A stretch of DNA of 27,952 bases, taken from assembly GCA_027007465.1 (NCBI GenBank), contig JALTFF010000042.1:1-27952 (forward strand), in the 5' to 3' direction. Origin of the DNA: a bacterium (lineage in GTDB: Bacteria > Patescibacteriota > Patescibacteriia > Patescibacteriales > JALTFF01). Positions within the stretch are counted from its first letter, which is position 1. Each line of letters starts with the position of its first letter. The notes beneath the pieces were generated by a model. It saw nothing but the letters and a program-made list of their open reading frames with translations. It was not told where the DNA came from and ran no database searches. Both the position numbers and the translations under genes were made by a program. Of the stretch, positions 21,821-27,952 are shown one piece after another.

Positions 21821-22213
21821 ATGGAAAATAATAAAAAAAAGATTCTTATTATTGAGGATGATCAAGTAATATTAGATATGTATTCTGTAAAATTTAAAGA
21901 AAGTAATTATAATGTATTTACAGCAAGCTTAGGTTTAGATGGTTTAAAAATTGCTAAAAAGGAGAAACCAGAAATAATATTGCTTGATGTAATGATGCCG
22001 CAAATGGATGGTTATACTGTTTTGAGAAAATTAAAAGAAGATAAATCTACTAAAAATATTCCAGTAATTCTTTTAACAAACTTAGCTCAGTCAGAAGATA
22101 GGGAAAAGGGGAAAAAATTAGGAGCATTAGATTATCTTGTCAAGGCTAACTTTACCCCAAGCCAAATTGAGGAAAAAGTAAGTCAAGTTTTGGAAAAAGT
22201 AGGCAAAAGATAA
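21821..22213 (+). CDS. Single-domain response regulator (receiver)
   Basis: A 130-aa CheY-like protein with all the functional residues: acidic cluster EDD (12-14), phosphoacceptor Asp56 in LLDVMMPQMDG, Thr86 in ILLTNL, and Lys108 in YLVKAN. There is no output domain, so it acts by protein-protein contact. The C-terminal FTPSQIEEKVSQVL helix resembles receivers I recall from CPR genomes. No histidine kinase is adjacent. It has its own promoter and sits between comEC and ndk, not far from the pilus block. A role in pilus control, as for PilG/PilH, is only a guess. Confidence 0.93.
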   Translation: MENNKKKILIIEDDQVILDMYSVKFKESNYNVFTASLGLDGLKIAKKEKPEIILLDVMMPQMDGYTVLRKLKEDKSTKNIPVILLTNLAQSEDREKGKKLGALDYLVKANFTPSQIEEKVSQVLEKVGKR

Positions 22214-22253
22214 GATATGAAATAAATATTATTAAAATTTATATATTAATAAC

Positions 22254-22295
22254 AACTTAACGTTAATTTTAAGATTATAAAAATGACGCTAAGTT
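22254..22295 (+). promoter_or_regulatory. Inverted repeat in the ndk leader
   Basis: AACTTAACGT (22254-22263) pairs with ACGCTAAGTT (22286-22295) with one mismatch. The left arm overlaps the perfect palindrome TTAACGTTAA (22257-22266). It ends 12 nt before the ndk ATG and could be an operator or an RNA hairpin affecting initiation. Confidence 0.4.
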
Positions 22296-22307
22296 AATTC
22301 TAGGTTT

Positions 22308-22898
22308 ATGAATCATCCAAAAGAAGAAAAAACTGTTGTTTTAATTAAGCCAGATGGAGTAAAAAGAGGCTTGATTGGAGAAGTGATAAAACGTTTTGAA
22401 ACACGTGGTTTGAAGATTATTGCGCTTCAAATGGTTTGGGCAACAAAGGAACAGATTAATGATCATTATCCAAAAGATGAAAAATGGATTAGAAGATTAG
22501 GTGAGAAAACAAAAGCTACTTATAAGAAATATAATTTAGACCCAGTAAAAGAAGTTGGAACAAGTGATGAATTAGAGATTGGTAAGCAAGTTAGGAATTG
22601 GCTTATTGATTTTTTGTCATCAGGTCCAATAGTAAAAATGATTGTTAAAGGAATACATGCTGTTGATATGGTAAGAAAAATTGTTGGAAATACTATGCCA
22701 GCTCTTTCAGAAATGGGAACAATTAGGGGTGATTTTTCAGTTGATTCTCCTGCTGCGGCAAATAGAGATAAAAGATCTGTGCATAATATTATTCATGCGT
22801 CAGAAACGCCAGAAGAAGCTGAACATGAAATTAAATTTTGGTTTGCGCCTGAAGAAATTTATGACTATAAAAGAGCAGAAGAAGATATAATGTTTTAA
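22308..22898 (+). CDS. ndk: Nucleoside diphosphate kinase with an insertion
   Basis: A 196-aa enzyme that passes the gamma phosphate of ATP to other NDPs. The usual bacterial length is about 140-150. The N-terminal KTVVLIKPDGVKRGLIGEVI block with Lys14, the SGPIVKMIVKGIHAVDMVRKIVGNT region (SGP near 106), GTIRGDFSVDS, and the active-site His163 in SVHNIIHASET are all present. About 35 extra residues lie between His53 and SGP (roughly 55-100, including TYKKYNLDPVKEVGTSDELE). A slightly longer C-terminus also adds length. The insertion lies in the part that normally forms a nucleotide-proximal helical hairpin. The gene is convergent with the pilus block, 11 nt away. Confidence 0.93.
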   Translation: MNHPKEEKTVVLIKPDGVKRGLIGEVIKRFETRGLKIIALQMVWATKEQINDHYPKDEKWIRRLGEKTKATYKKYNLDPVKEVGTSDELEIGKQVRNWLIDFLSSGPIVKMIVKGIHAVDMVRKIVGNTMPALSEMGTIRGDFSVDSPAAANRDKRSVHNIIHASETPEEAEHEIKFWFAPEEIYDYKRAEEDIMF

Positions 22899-22909
22899 TT
22901 ATTATATTT

Positions 22910-23461
22910 TTATTGCCATTTAATTTCTAATTTTCTCTTAGCATTATTAAATACTCCAGTTGATGTAATAATATAATATGTGCCATCATAATTATAGTTT
23001 AAATCATAATAAGCTCCATTAGTAAAAACAAAATTTTCACTATTATCATCAGTATTGTATAAATTATTACTATCACCTGCAACACAAGTAGGGCTAGTGC
23101 TTGCATATTTGCAACTTATGTTATCGCATTCGCAATATCCTCCTACTCCTGTGGCGTCGCAAGAATTGCCAGTTGTATCATTAGTATCTTTATAAGCGCA
23201 GTTGTTGCATAAGCAATTTAAAAATTGAATTGGCAATTGAGATGGATTAAGGTTGGCTCTATTTTTTCTAATATCCCAAAGCATTCTTTCAATTCCAGAT
23301 TCTGCTGCATAAAAAGCAAATGTTGAATTTTTTTCATCCTTACTTATTTTAAGTTCTCGCATTATTAAACTACTTGAAGCAATCACAACTGCTAATACAC
23401 TGGTTAAAATTAGTATTGTCAACAATAATGCAACGCCTTTATTGTTTTTTGTATTATTCAT
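22910..23461 (-). CDS. PilX-like minor pilin
   Basis: A 183-aa protein. The N-terminus KNNKGVALLLTILILTSVLA followed by ELKISKDEKNSTFAFYAAESGIE is typical of PilX/GspK-like minor pilins. It has a Gly at the presumed prepilin cleavage site and FYAAESG after the hydrophobic helix. The Glu at mature position 5 of classical pilins is absent, as in the GspK group. The C-terminal domain has about nine cysteines clustered at roughly 84-128, likely disulfide- or metal-stabilised. Its start overlaps the upstream PilW-like gene in ATGA, so the two are coupled. It is the last gene of the minor-pilin operon. Confidence 0.8.
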   Translation of the reverse strand: MNNTKNNKGVALLLTILILTSVLAVVIASSSLIMRELKISKDEKNSTFAFYAAESGIERMLWDIRKNRANLNPSQLPIQFLNCLCNNCAYKDTNDTTGNSCDATGVGGYCECDNISCKYASTSPTCVAGDSNNLYNTDDNSENFVFTNGAYYDLNYNYDGTYYIITSTGVFNNAKRKLEIKWQ

Positions 23462-23982
23462 AATTTATAATATCGTGAAGTTAATGTTGATTGAATATTT
23501 ATTGGAGATAAATTTATTTTTCTCCCATTTTTAGATTCAAGCTTCATAGTGTAGGTAATAACTGGCTGGTTTGTATTATCAATATAAAAATTAAGATTGC
23601 TTATTTTTAATTTTTTAGAAGTCATTGGCAATGCATTATCATTAACACTGCGATAAAGTTGATTATTTGCTTCTGAATATCTTATACATTCTCCATTTTT
23701 ATTTTCAAAAGTTAAAATATTATTTGTAGAATCATAAACTTTATTATCAGCGCATTTACCACTTGGACTTTTTTGAGCCATTCTAATCTCCTTGTTCATA
23801 AATTCTAAAGCAAAACGGATATCATTTTGAACATTTTGAGAAATAATAGCTTTTTTTTGGCTAACTATTACTTTATTAAAAATAGCAACCATACTTAATA
23901 TTGTAATACTAAATATAGATATTCCAGCTAATAGCTCTAATAATGTAAATCCTTTTTGATTTTTATATAAATATTTAAACAT
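23458..23982 (-). CDS. PilW/PilJ-like minor pilin
   Basis: A 174-aa protein with a class III prepilin signal, NQKG/FTLLELLAGISIFSITIL, including Glu at mature position 5. A helix with VSQKKAIISQNVQNDIRFALEFMNKEIR follows, and then a beta-rich globular part with CIRYSEANNQLYRS. This order matches the PilW/GspJ group that caps pilus tips. It is processed by the prepilin peptidase encoded upstream in the same block. The stop TGA overlaps the next start by 4 nt. A 20-bp tandem duplication lies directly before its ATG. Confidence 0.85.
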   Translation of the reverse strand: MFKYLYKNQKGFTLLELLAGISIFSITILSMVAIFNKVIVSQKKAIISQNVQNDIRFALEFMNKEIRMAQKSPSGKCADNKVYDSTNNILTFENKNGECIRYSEANNQLYRSVNDNALPMTSKKLKISNLNFYIDNTNQPVITYTMKLESKNGRKINLSPINIQSTLTSRYYKL

Positions 23983-24020
23983 AATATTATTTCCAATTAT
24001 ATAATATTATTTCCAATTAT
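23981..24020. repeat. Perfect 20-bp tandem duplication
   Basis: ATAATATTATTTCCAATTAT occurs twice head to tail (23981-24000, 24001-24020). One copy includes the last codons and stop of the PilV-like gene. The other separates that stop from the PilW-like ATG. Without it the two genes would be nearly abutting, so it looks like a recent slippage or duplication event. Confidence 0.9.
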
Positions 24021-24522
24021 ATAAATGTTCTTCTGCAACAACATTATGAAAGCCATTGGCTGTTCTCCATTGAACTTTACTCATAACTATTAATTCATAA
24101 TTATTTGGTTCTTTAACTGTTATGAGGCGATAAAATTGAGTATTTGTTCCACTAGTATGGTTGTAAAAACCATTACTTGTTTTTCTTAAACGACATTCAG
24201 AATCAGTAATATTATTACAATTTTTGTCAATAAAAATATTTGTGCTGCTAGCTATTGCAAATGTTCCTTCAGTGTCTGTAGGGCTAATATATTTATCCCA
24301 AGCATTTCCTTCTAACCAATTATCATCTCTTACTTTTCTAACTAATTCAATTCCTTCTTGCGCCAAACCTATTGCTATTATTTTTGATTTATTAATATAA
24401 TTTACATGGATATTTTGATTTATTAAAGAAATTAGACCAACTAATCCAATAGTAACAATAGATATAACTGCTAAAACTTCAAGAATTGTAAATCCTTTTT
24501 GCTTTTTTATATTAAAATACAT
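24007..24522 (-). CDS. PilV-like minor pilin
   Basis: A 171-aa protein with prepilin signal KKQKG/FTILEVLAVISIVTIGLV and Glu at mature position 5. The next segment GLAQEGIELVRKVRDDNWLEG matches the PilV/GspI type. It is followed by a beta-rich domain with two cysteines (DKNCNNITDSECRLRK). The C-terminus VQWRTANGFHNVVAEEHLYNW contains the strand motif common at the end of PilV-like proteins. It lies between the FimT-like and PilW-like genes in a single minus-strand operon. A 77-nt gap precedes it. Confidence 0.85.
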   Translation of the reverse strand: MYFNIKKQKGFTILEVLAVISIVTIGLVGLISLINQNIHVNYINKSKIIAIGLAQEGIELVRKVRDDNWLEGNAWDKYISPTDTEGTFAIASSTNIFIDKNCNNITDSECRLRKTSNGFYNHTSGTNTQFYRLITVKEPNNYELIVMSKVQWRTANGFHNVVAEEHLYNWK

Positions 24523-24599
24523 AATTTTTTAGCTTAATAGTTAGCAATTTTTTTATAATTAGCTAAGTAAATCATACTCATTTTCTATGTAGAGAATTA

Positions 24600-25121
24600 T
24601 TATTCTATTTGAATCAAGCCATAACGATTAACAGTAATAGTAGAGTTATTTTTTCCATCACTTATTTTTATAGTTCCCATATTAGTTGATGCATTCCCAT
24701 TAATATATGTTTTAGGGCTAGGTGGCTCATAAACTACTGTTAAATTATTTTCCACACTAATTCCATCTGCCAATGTTGATGTAGCTATAATATTGTCCTT
24801 ATCAGAATAAGTGTAATTTCCATCTTCATCAGCAAAAATATAATATTTATTAGAATCTTTTATAAAATAAATTCCCCATCCACCTTTTGGAACTTTATTA
24901 GTAAATTTATCAATTTTAGAAGATAAAGCTAAATTTTGCGCTCTTCTAATATCAGTTTCTATTTGAGAAGCTGCAAAATTAAGTTTAGAGCTTTTCTTAT
25001 ATTGGTGATAATTTACTATTAATAAAGTTGTCAGAATTGCTATTATAGTAATACTAGTTAAGAGCTCAATAAATGTAAAGCCATTTGTATTTTGTATTAA
25101 AACTAAATTATTTTTATGCAT
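24600..25121 (-). CDS. FimT/GspH-like minor pilin
   Basis: A 173-aa protein with the prepilin segment NTNG/FTFIELLTSITIIAILTTL (Glu at mature position 5). The helix continues as AASQIETDIRRAQNLALSSK, the signature of the FimT/GspH group. The C-terminal domain is beta-rich with GGWGIYF and YYIFADEDGNY, a common GspH/FimT strand pair. FimT in some bacteria binds DNA during uptake, which would fit with comEC in this window. DNA binding cannot be judged from the sequence. It starts 11 nt after the GYAW-repeat gene. Confidence 0.85.
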   Translation of the reverse strand: MHKNNLVLIQNTNGFTFIELLTSITIIAILTTLLIVNYHQYKKSSKLNFAASQIETDIRRAQNLALSSKIDKFTNKVPKGGWGIYFIKDSNKYYIFADEDGNYTYSDKDNIIATSTLADGISVENNLTVVYEPPSPKTYINGNASTNMGTIKISDGKNNSTITVNRYGLIQIE

Positions 25122-25132
25122 ATTATTTCAGA

Positions 25133-26575
25133 TTATTCTGGTTTTGTTTCTTTCCAACCTGTTGGTAATTTAGGACAAGGATATAAATTAGTGGTCAAGA
25201 TTGTCTTAACATAACAATTTGTTGAGCCACATTTATTAGTTAAACATTCTCCGCAATAAGGTCCTGTTCCTTGATATGCTTTTAACATATAGTTATATTT
25301 ATAATCAGATGTTATGTCAGTATCATTATAAGTATAAGTAGGACTATTGTCATCAGTTATTTTTTTACTAATCTTAACATATGTTCCTGTAAATCCACTA
25401 CCACTATCAACATCTCGCCATATTTCATAATGATTAGCATCTGTATCTTTCCAAGATAAAGTAACTCTATCACAACTGGCTTTAGCGATAAATGATGCTC
25501 CATTAGGTTCAACAGGACAAATAGTTGGATAATAAGGCCCAACTGTGTTAGTGGATTCTGTAATTCCGCAAGTTCCTTTATTTTCTATATAATAATAATA
25601 ATAATTTCCAACAGTTAATTTGTCTGGCGTATCAAGATATGTATTTTTATCACAATCAACAGTCGCATATGGAGCACTGCCAAAATTAGAGCTGCTATTT
25701 TCACTTCTCCAAATTTCAAATCCATTTCCACAATCTCCTTTATTTTCCCAAGTTAAGCCAATATAACATTTTGAAGGCGCTGTTCCTTTTCCAGGTCCAG
25801 AACCAGATTCTGTAATAGAGAAATTTTGCGGTTGAACATTGAAGTTAACAGCATAATTAATTGCGTTTTGCCCATATTTATCATCTTCTGGATTACTACT
25901 ATTAAAACTTAACCAACCAATACCGGTAGTATTATAAGCCCAGCCTTCTAATTCGCAAGTACCTGATTTTTTGTGAACTCCGCTATAATGAATCGTGGTT
26001 GGATTATCTAATCTTAACCAACCATTTTCTTTTAAAGATAAAATTTTTGCCCAGCCAAAAACTTTTCCATTTGTTGAGTTATAACAAGCGCTACAATTGT
26101 TTGAATTAGCGCAAGTATTATCAGAACAATTTGATAAAATTGCTCCCTTATCTGGCGCATTCTTATGATCTTCTTGAAAACTAATCCAGCCAATATTAGG
26201 GCTCCAAGCATAACCAGATAAATTGCCGGTATTTTTATCAATATTTACTCCATATCCTTCATAATGTCCATTTTTTGTAACACAAGTATCAGTGCAGTCA
26301 CCATAATCATTACCACCTATTAAGCAATCACTTGATTTATTACAAGGAATTGATCTATTTTTTTCACAAGTTTTATTGCTACAATTAAAACTTATCCAAC
26401 CATAATTATTATTCCAAGCATAACCTGATAAATTACTGTTTTTATTTTCTGCAAAAGCCATTCTCATTGGATTTCTTAATTCATTGATAATAATAATTGC
26501 TCCACTAATTAGAAAAGATAGCGCAATGAGTCCTATTGTCTTTTTAATTGTTTTTTGGTTAAAATAATGTCTCAT
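25133..26575 (-). CDS. Secreted GYAW...GWISF-repeat protein with FN3-like domains
   Basis: A 480-aa protein. A hydrophobic segment at about 12-31 acts as signal or anchor. Four short repeats follow: GYAWNNNYGWISFN, GYAWSPNIGWISFQ, GWAKILSLKENGWLRLD and GWAYNTTGIGWLSFN. Between them are cysteine-rich inserts. The C-terminal half has two fibronectin-III-like units (GLTWENKGDCGNGFEIWRSE and VTLSWKDTDANHYEIWRD). Cysteines are unusually abundant for this genome, suggesting an oxidised, extracellular protein. It is the first gene of the minor-pilin operon, so a pilus-tip adhesin or large tip subunit is a reasonable inference. I recall such repeats in CPR proteins but know of no established function. 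Confidence 0.8.
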   Translation of the reverse strand: MRHYFNQKTIKKTIGLIALSFLISGAIIIINELRNPMRMAFAENKNSNLSGYAWNNNYGWISFNCSNKTCEKNRSIPCNKSSDCLIGGNDYGDCTDTCVTKNGHYEGYGVNIDKNTGNLSGYAWSPNIGWISFQEDHKNAPDKGAILSNCSDNTCANSNNCSACYNSTNGKVFGWAKILSLKENGWLRLDNPTTIHYSGVHKKSGTCELEGWAYNTTGIGWLSFNSSNPEDDKYGQNAINYAVNFNVQPQNFSITESGSGPGKGTAPSKCYIGLTWENKGDCGNGFEIWRSENSSSNFGSAPYATVDCDKNTYLDTPDKLTVGNYYYYYIENKGTCGITESTNTVGPYYPTICPVEPNGASFIAKASCDRVTLSWKDTDANHYEIWRDVDSGSGFTGTYVKISKKITDDNSPTYTYNDTDITSDYKYNYMLKAYQGTGPYCGECLTNKCGSTNCYVKTILTTNLYPCPKLPTGWKETKPE

Positions 26576-26652
26576 AGTTTTTTTATCTTAAATTATAAAA
26601 TATTTTTTAAGTAAAATTTACATTTCATAATTCAAAATTGTTATTATTATAT

Positions 26653-26681
26653 ATTATATAATAAATTAAAACACAATGCAA
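26653..26681 (-). promoter_or_regulatory. Minor-pilin operon promoter
   Basis: On the minus strand TTGCAT (26681-26676), 17 bp, TATAAT (26658-26653), about 75 nt before the ATG of the GYAW-repeat gene. Confidence 0.75.
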
Positions 26682-26721
26682 AGCAATTTTTAATTATTTT
26701 ATATAGTAAAAGTTTGTTGTT

Positions 26722-26791
26722 TCTACTTGTCGCCGTTCTTATCTGTTTGTGCGTTTGTCTGTGTGCGACAAACATAGGCAGTTCAAGTAGA
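26722..26791. other. GC-richer hairpin between pilD and the pilin operon
   Basis: TCTACTTG (26722-26729) pairs with CAAGTAGA (26784-26791) and encloses GTTTGTC/GACAAAC (26753-26759 with 26767-26773). TGTCGC (26728-26733) could instead pair with GCGACA (26765-26770). The base composition differs from the surrounding AT-rich spacer. It has no terminator T-run. Its nature is unknown. Confidence 0.4.
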
Positions 26792-26865
26792 GAGGAGCTG
26801 AATAAGCAAATTCCTTATTATAAACTACTAAGTCGCTTTTTAACTTTCTTTATCTATTTATGTGT

Positions 26866-27669
26866 TTATAATGACATAAATTCAATGTATTTTTGCAATA
26901 AAAAATTACCCCAAAGCATTGTTATTATTGTAGCTGTTGATAAAAAAGGACCAAATGGGATTTCTGATTTCCATTTTTTTTGTTTAATAAAAATTAAAAA
27001 AATTCCTGTAACAGAACCTAAAATATAAGCAATAAACAAAGCTATTAAAATATTTGGAAAGCCCAACATTAAGCCCATTAATATACCTAATCTAATATCT
27101 CCTCCACCAATCCATTTTTCAGAAATTAAAAATTGAATTAGAAAAAATCCTCCTATAATAGCAGAGGCTAATAGTAAATTTTGTAAAGAGTATTTTAAAA
27201 GTAAATTGAAAAAGAGAGCTATTACCATAGCTGGCAAGCTGATTTTGTCAGGAATTAATTTCCAGTATAAATCATAAATAAAAATAATAACAAGTATGCT
27301 GATAAAAGTCCAATCCCTGATTATTAGCAGCCATCTATAATTTGCAATTAGTAATTGTCCATTAGCAAATATAGGACTATTTATTATTGGTAAGATAAAT
27401 AAAAAGCCAGTAATAGTTTCCACTATTGGATGTTGAATAGAAATTTTTTTACCACAATAACGGCATTTACCTCTTAAGATAATAAAACTTAAAATAGGAA
27501 TATTGTCATACCAAGCAATTTGTTTTTTACAATAAGGGCAATAAGAGCGGCCTAAAATTGTTTCTTTTTTGTGGATGCGATAAGCTAAGCAATTTATAAA
27601 ACTGCCAATAATTGTTCCTAAAATAAAGGAAAATAATAATATAATTTGTAATTGATAATTAAAATTCAT
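26866..27669 (-). CDS. pilD: Type IV prepilin peptidase (A24)
   Basis: A 267-aa polytopic aspartyl protease that cleaves the G/F prepilin site and usually N-methylates the product. GTIIGSFINCLAYR is the family N-terminal block. Two zinc-type CxxC pairs are at Cys44/Cys47 and Cys69/Cys72, in the DUF2214-like cytoplasmic methyltransferase region. The catalytic Asp residues are Asp133 in IYDLYWKLIPD and Asp191 in the GGGD motif. Length is normal. It has a perfect consensus promoter and lies just upstream of the minor-pilin operon whose products it should process. Confidence 0.96.
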   Translation of the reverse strand: MNFNYQLQIILLFSFILGTIIGSFINCLAYRIHKKETILGRSYCPYCKKQIAWYDNIPILSFIILRGKCRYCGKKISIQHPIVETITGFLFILPIINSPIFANGQLLIANYRWLLIIRDWTFISILVIIFIYDLYWKLIPDKISLPAMVIALFFNLLLKYSLQNLLLASAIIGGFFLIQFLISEKWIGGGDIRLGILMGLMLGFPNILIALFIAYILGSVTGIFLIFIKQKKWKSEIPFGPFLSTATIITMLWGNFLLQKYIEFMSL

Positions 27670-27708
27670 TAACTATGATTACGATAACAAAAGTACTGAC
27701 TTATAAGA

Positions 27709-27737
27709 ATTATACTATACTTATTTTTTATTGTCAA
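27709..27737 (-). promoter_or_regulatory. Perfect consensus promoter of pilD
   Basis: On the minus strand TTGACA (27737-27732), 17 bp, TATAAT (27714-27709): both hexamers match consensus exactly. It starts 5 bp after the terminator of the preceding pilin gene. Confidence 0.85.
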
Positions 27738-27741
27738 AACT

Positions 27742-27773
27742 AAAAACATCCTTGTTTCATTAAGGATGTTTTT
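27742..27773 (-). terminator. Intrinsic terminator of the pilin-like gene
   Basis: A perfect 12-bp stem AAAAACATCCTT (27742-27753) / AAGGATGTTTTT (27762-27773) with an 8-nt loop. The T-run follows on the minus strand. Confidence 0.9.
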
Positions 27774-27812
27774 AATATAGGTTTAATTTATAGGAACTAC
27801 TATAAATTAGAT

Positions 27813-27952
27813 TTAATTTATTCCGCTTGGTGTAGCTGTCCTTGATCCAGCATCTAAACCTCCTGTTTTTCCTTCTAATGTAAAAGTTATTGTATAGGTT
27901 GTTCCATCAGAGCTGGTATATTTATAGTCTGACCCGTTAGGTGTTGGATTTT
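27813..27952 (-). CDS. C-terminus of a pilin-like protein (partial)
   Basis: A minus-strand frame enters from the right edge and stops at TAA 27815-27813. The visible 46 residues include GSDYKYTSSDGTTYTITFTL, then EGKTGGLDAGSRTATPSGIN. This Gly/Ser/Thr-rich end with DYKYTSSDG...TFTLEG resembles major type IV pilin or pseudopilin C-termini that I recall from CPR genomes. A strong terminator follows, and then pilD. The prepilin N-terminus is outside the window, so the family call is tentative. Confidence 0.65.
   Translation of the reverse strand, partial: NPTPNGSDYKYTSSDGTTYTITFTLEGKTGGLDAGSRTATPSGIN

Noticed and set aside
26714..27028. 104-aa plus-strand open frame
   Set aside because: It overlaps pilD on the other strand and its hydrophobic start is translated from the palindromic spacer. 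No promoter or ribosome-binding site supports it.

Overview
The window looks like a chromosomal segment of a low-GC Candidatus Patescibacteria (CPR) bacterium. This rests on family recognition from memory, not on a search. The supporting signs are: a very AT-rich genome with mostly Shine-Dalgarno-less starts; an ECF sigma factor overlapping a DUF5667 gene; a giant surface protein with N-terminal GDLIK/VYYLGADGKR-type repeats; a secreted protein with GYAW...GWISF repeats; a shortened RF1; an EF-Ts of about 200 aa; and a small set of type IV pilus genes. The code is standard: RF1 and RF2 are both present and UGA is used as a stop, which argues against the UGA-recoding CPR lineages.

Layout. 1-86: start of a membrane-protein gene leaving the window on the left. 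490-4806: a 1291-aa S-layer-like gene (minus) with its own promoter, a long hairpin-rich leader and a strong terminator. 5172-6750: ECF sigma factor plus DUF5667 membrane protein. 7067-7473: small HTH protein followed by degenerate direct repeats. 7695-9276: lemA-htpX operon. 9438-11132: accessory stretch with a pseudo-receiver protein, a possible PD-(D/E)XK protein and a 327-bp segment bounded by inverted repeats. 11138-12108: small heat-shock protein, a repeat-rich spacer and tRNA-Asn. 12117-13488: two ~272-bp direct repeats, each with terminal inverted repeats, flanking a GAF/degenerate histidine-kinase-like gene. 13499-17567: rpsB-tsf-PSP1 and metG. 17584-18587: rpmE-prfA (minus). 18823-21669: prfB-comEC. 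21757-22898: response regulator and ndk. 22910-27952: type IV pilus block (prepilin peptidase, GYAW-repeat protein, four minor pilin-like proteins, and the C-terminus of a pilin-like protein).

How it fits together. One theme is translation (S2, EF-Ts, MetRS, L31, RF1, RF2, tRNA-Asn). The other is the cell surface and DNA uptake (S-layer-like protein, pilus genes, prepilin peptidase, ComEC). Stress and envelope functions (LemA-HtpX, Hsp20, sigma/DUF5667) lie between them.

The least explained material is non-coding. It includes the paired TIR-bearing repeats around the GAF gene, an AAAGG(T/C)CGAT motif in the leaders of three surface or stress operons, an attenuator-like rpsB leader, the inverted-repeat-bounded 327-bp segment, and a family of GGAG-loop-CTCC hairpins. 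No CRISPR array, transposase, integrase or rRNA gene was seen.
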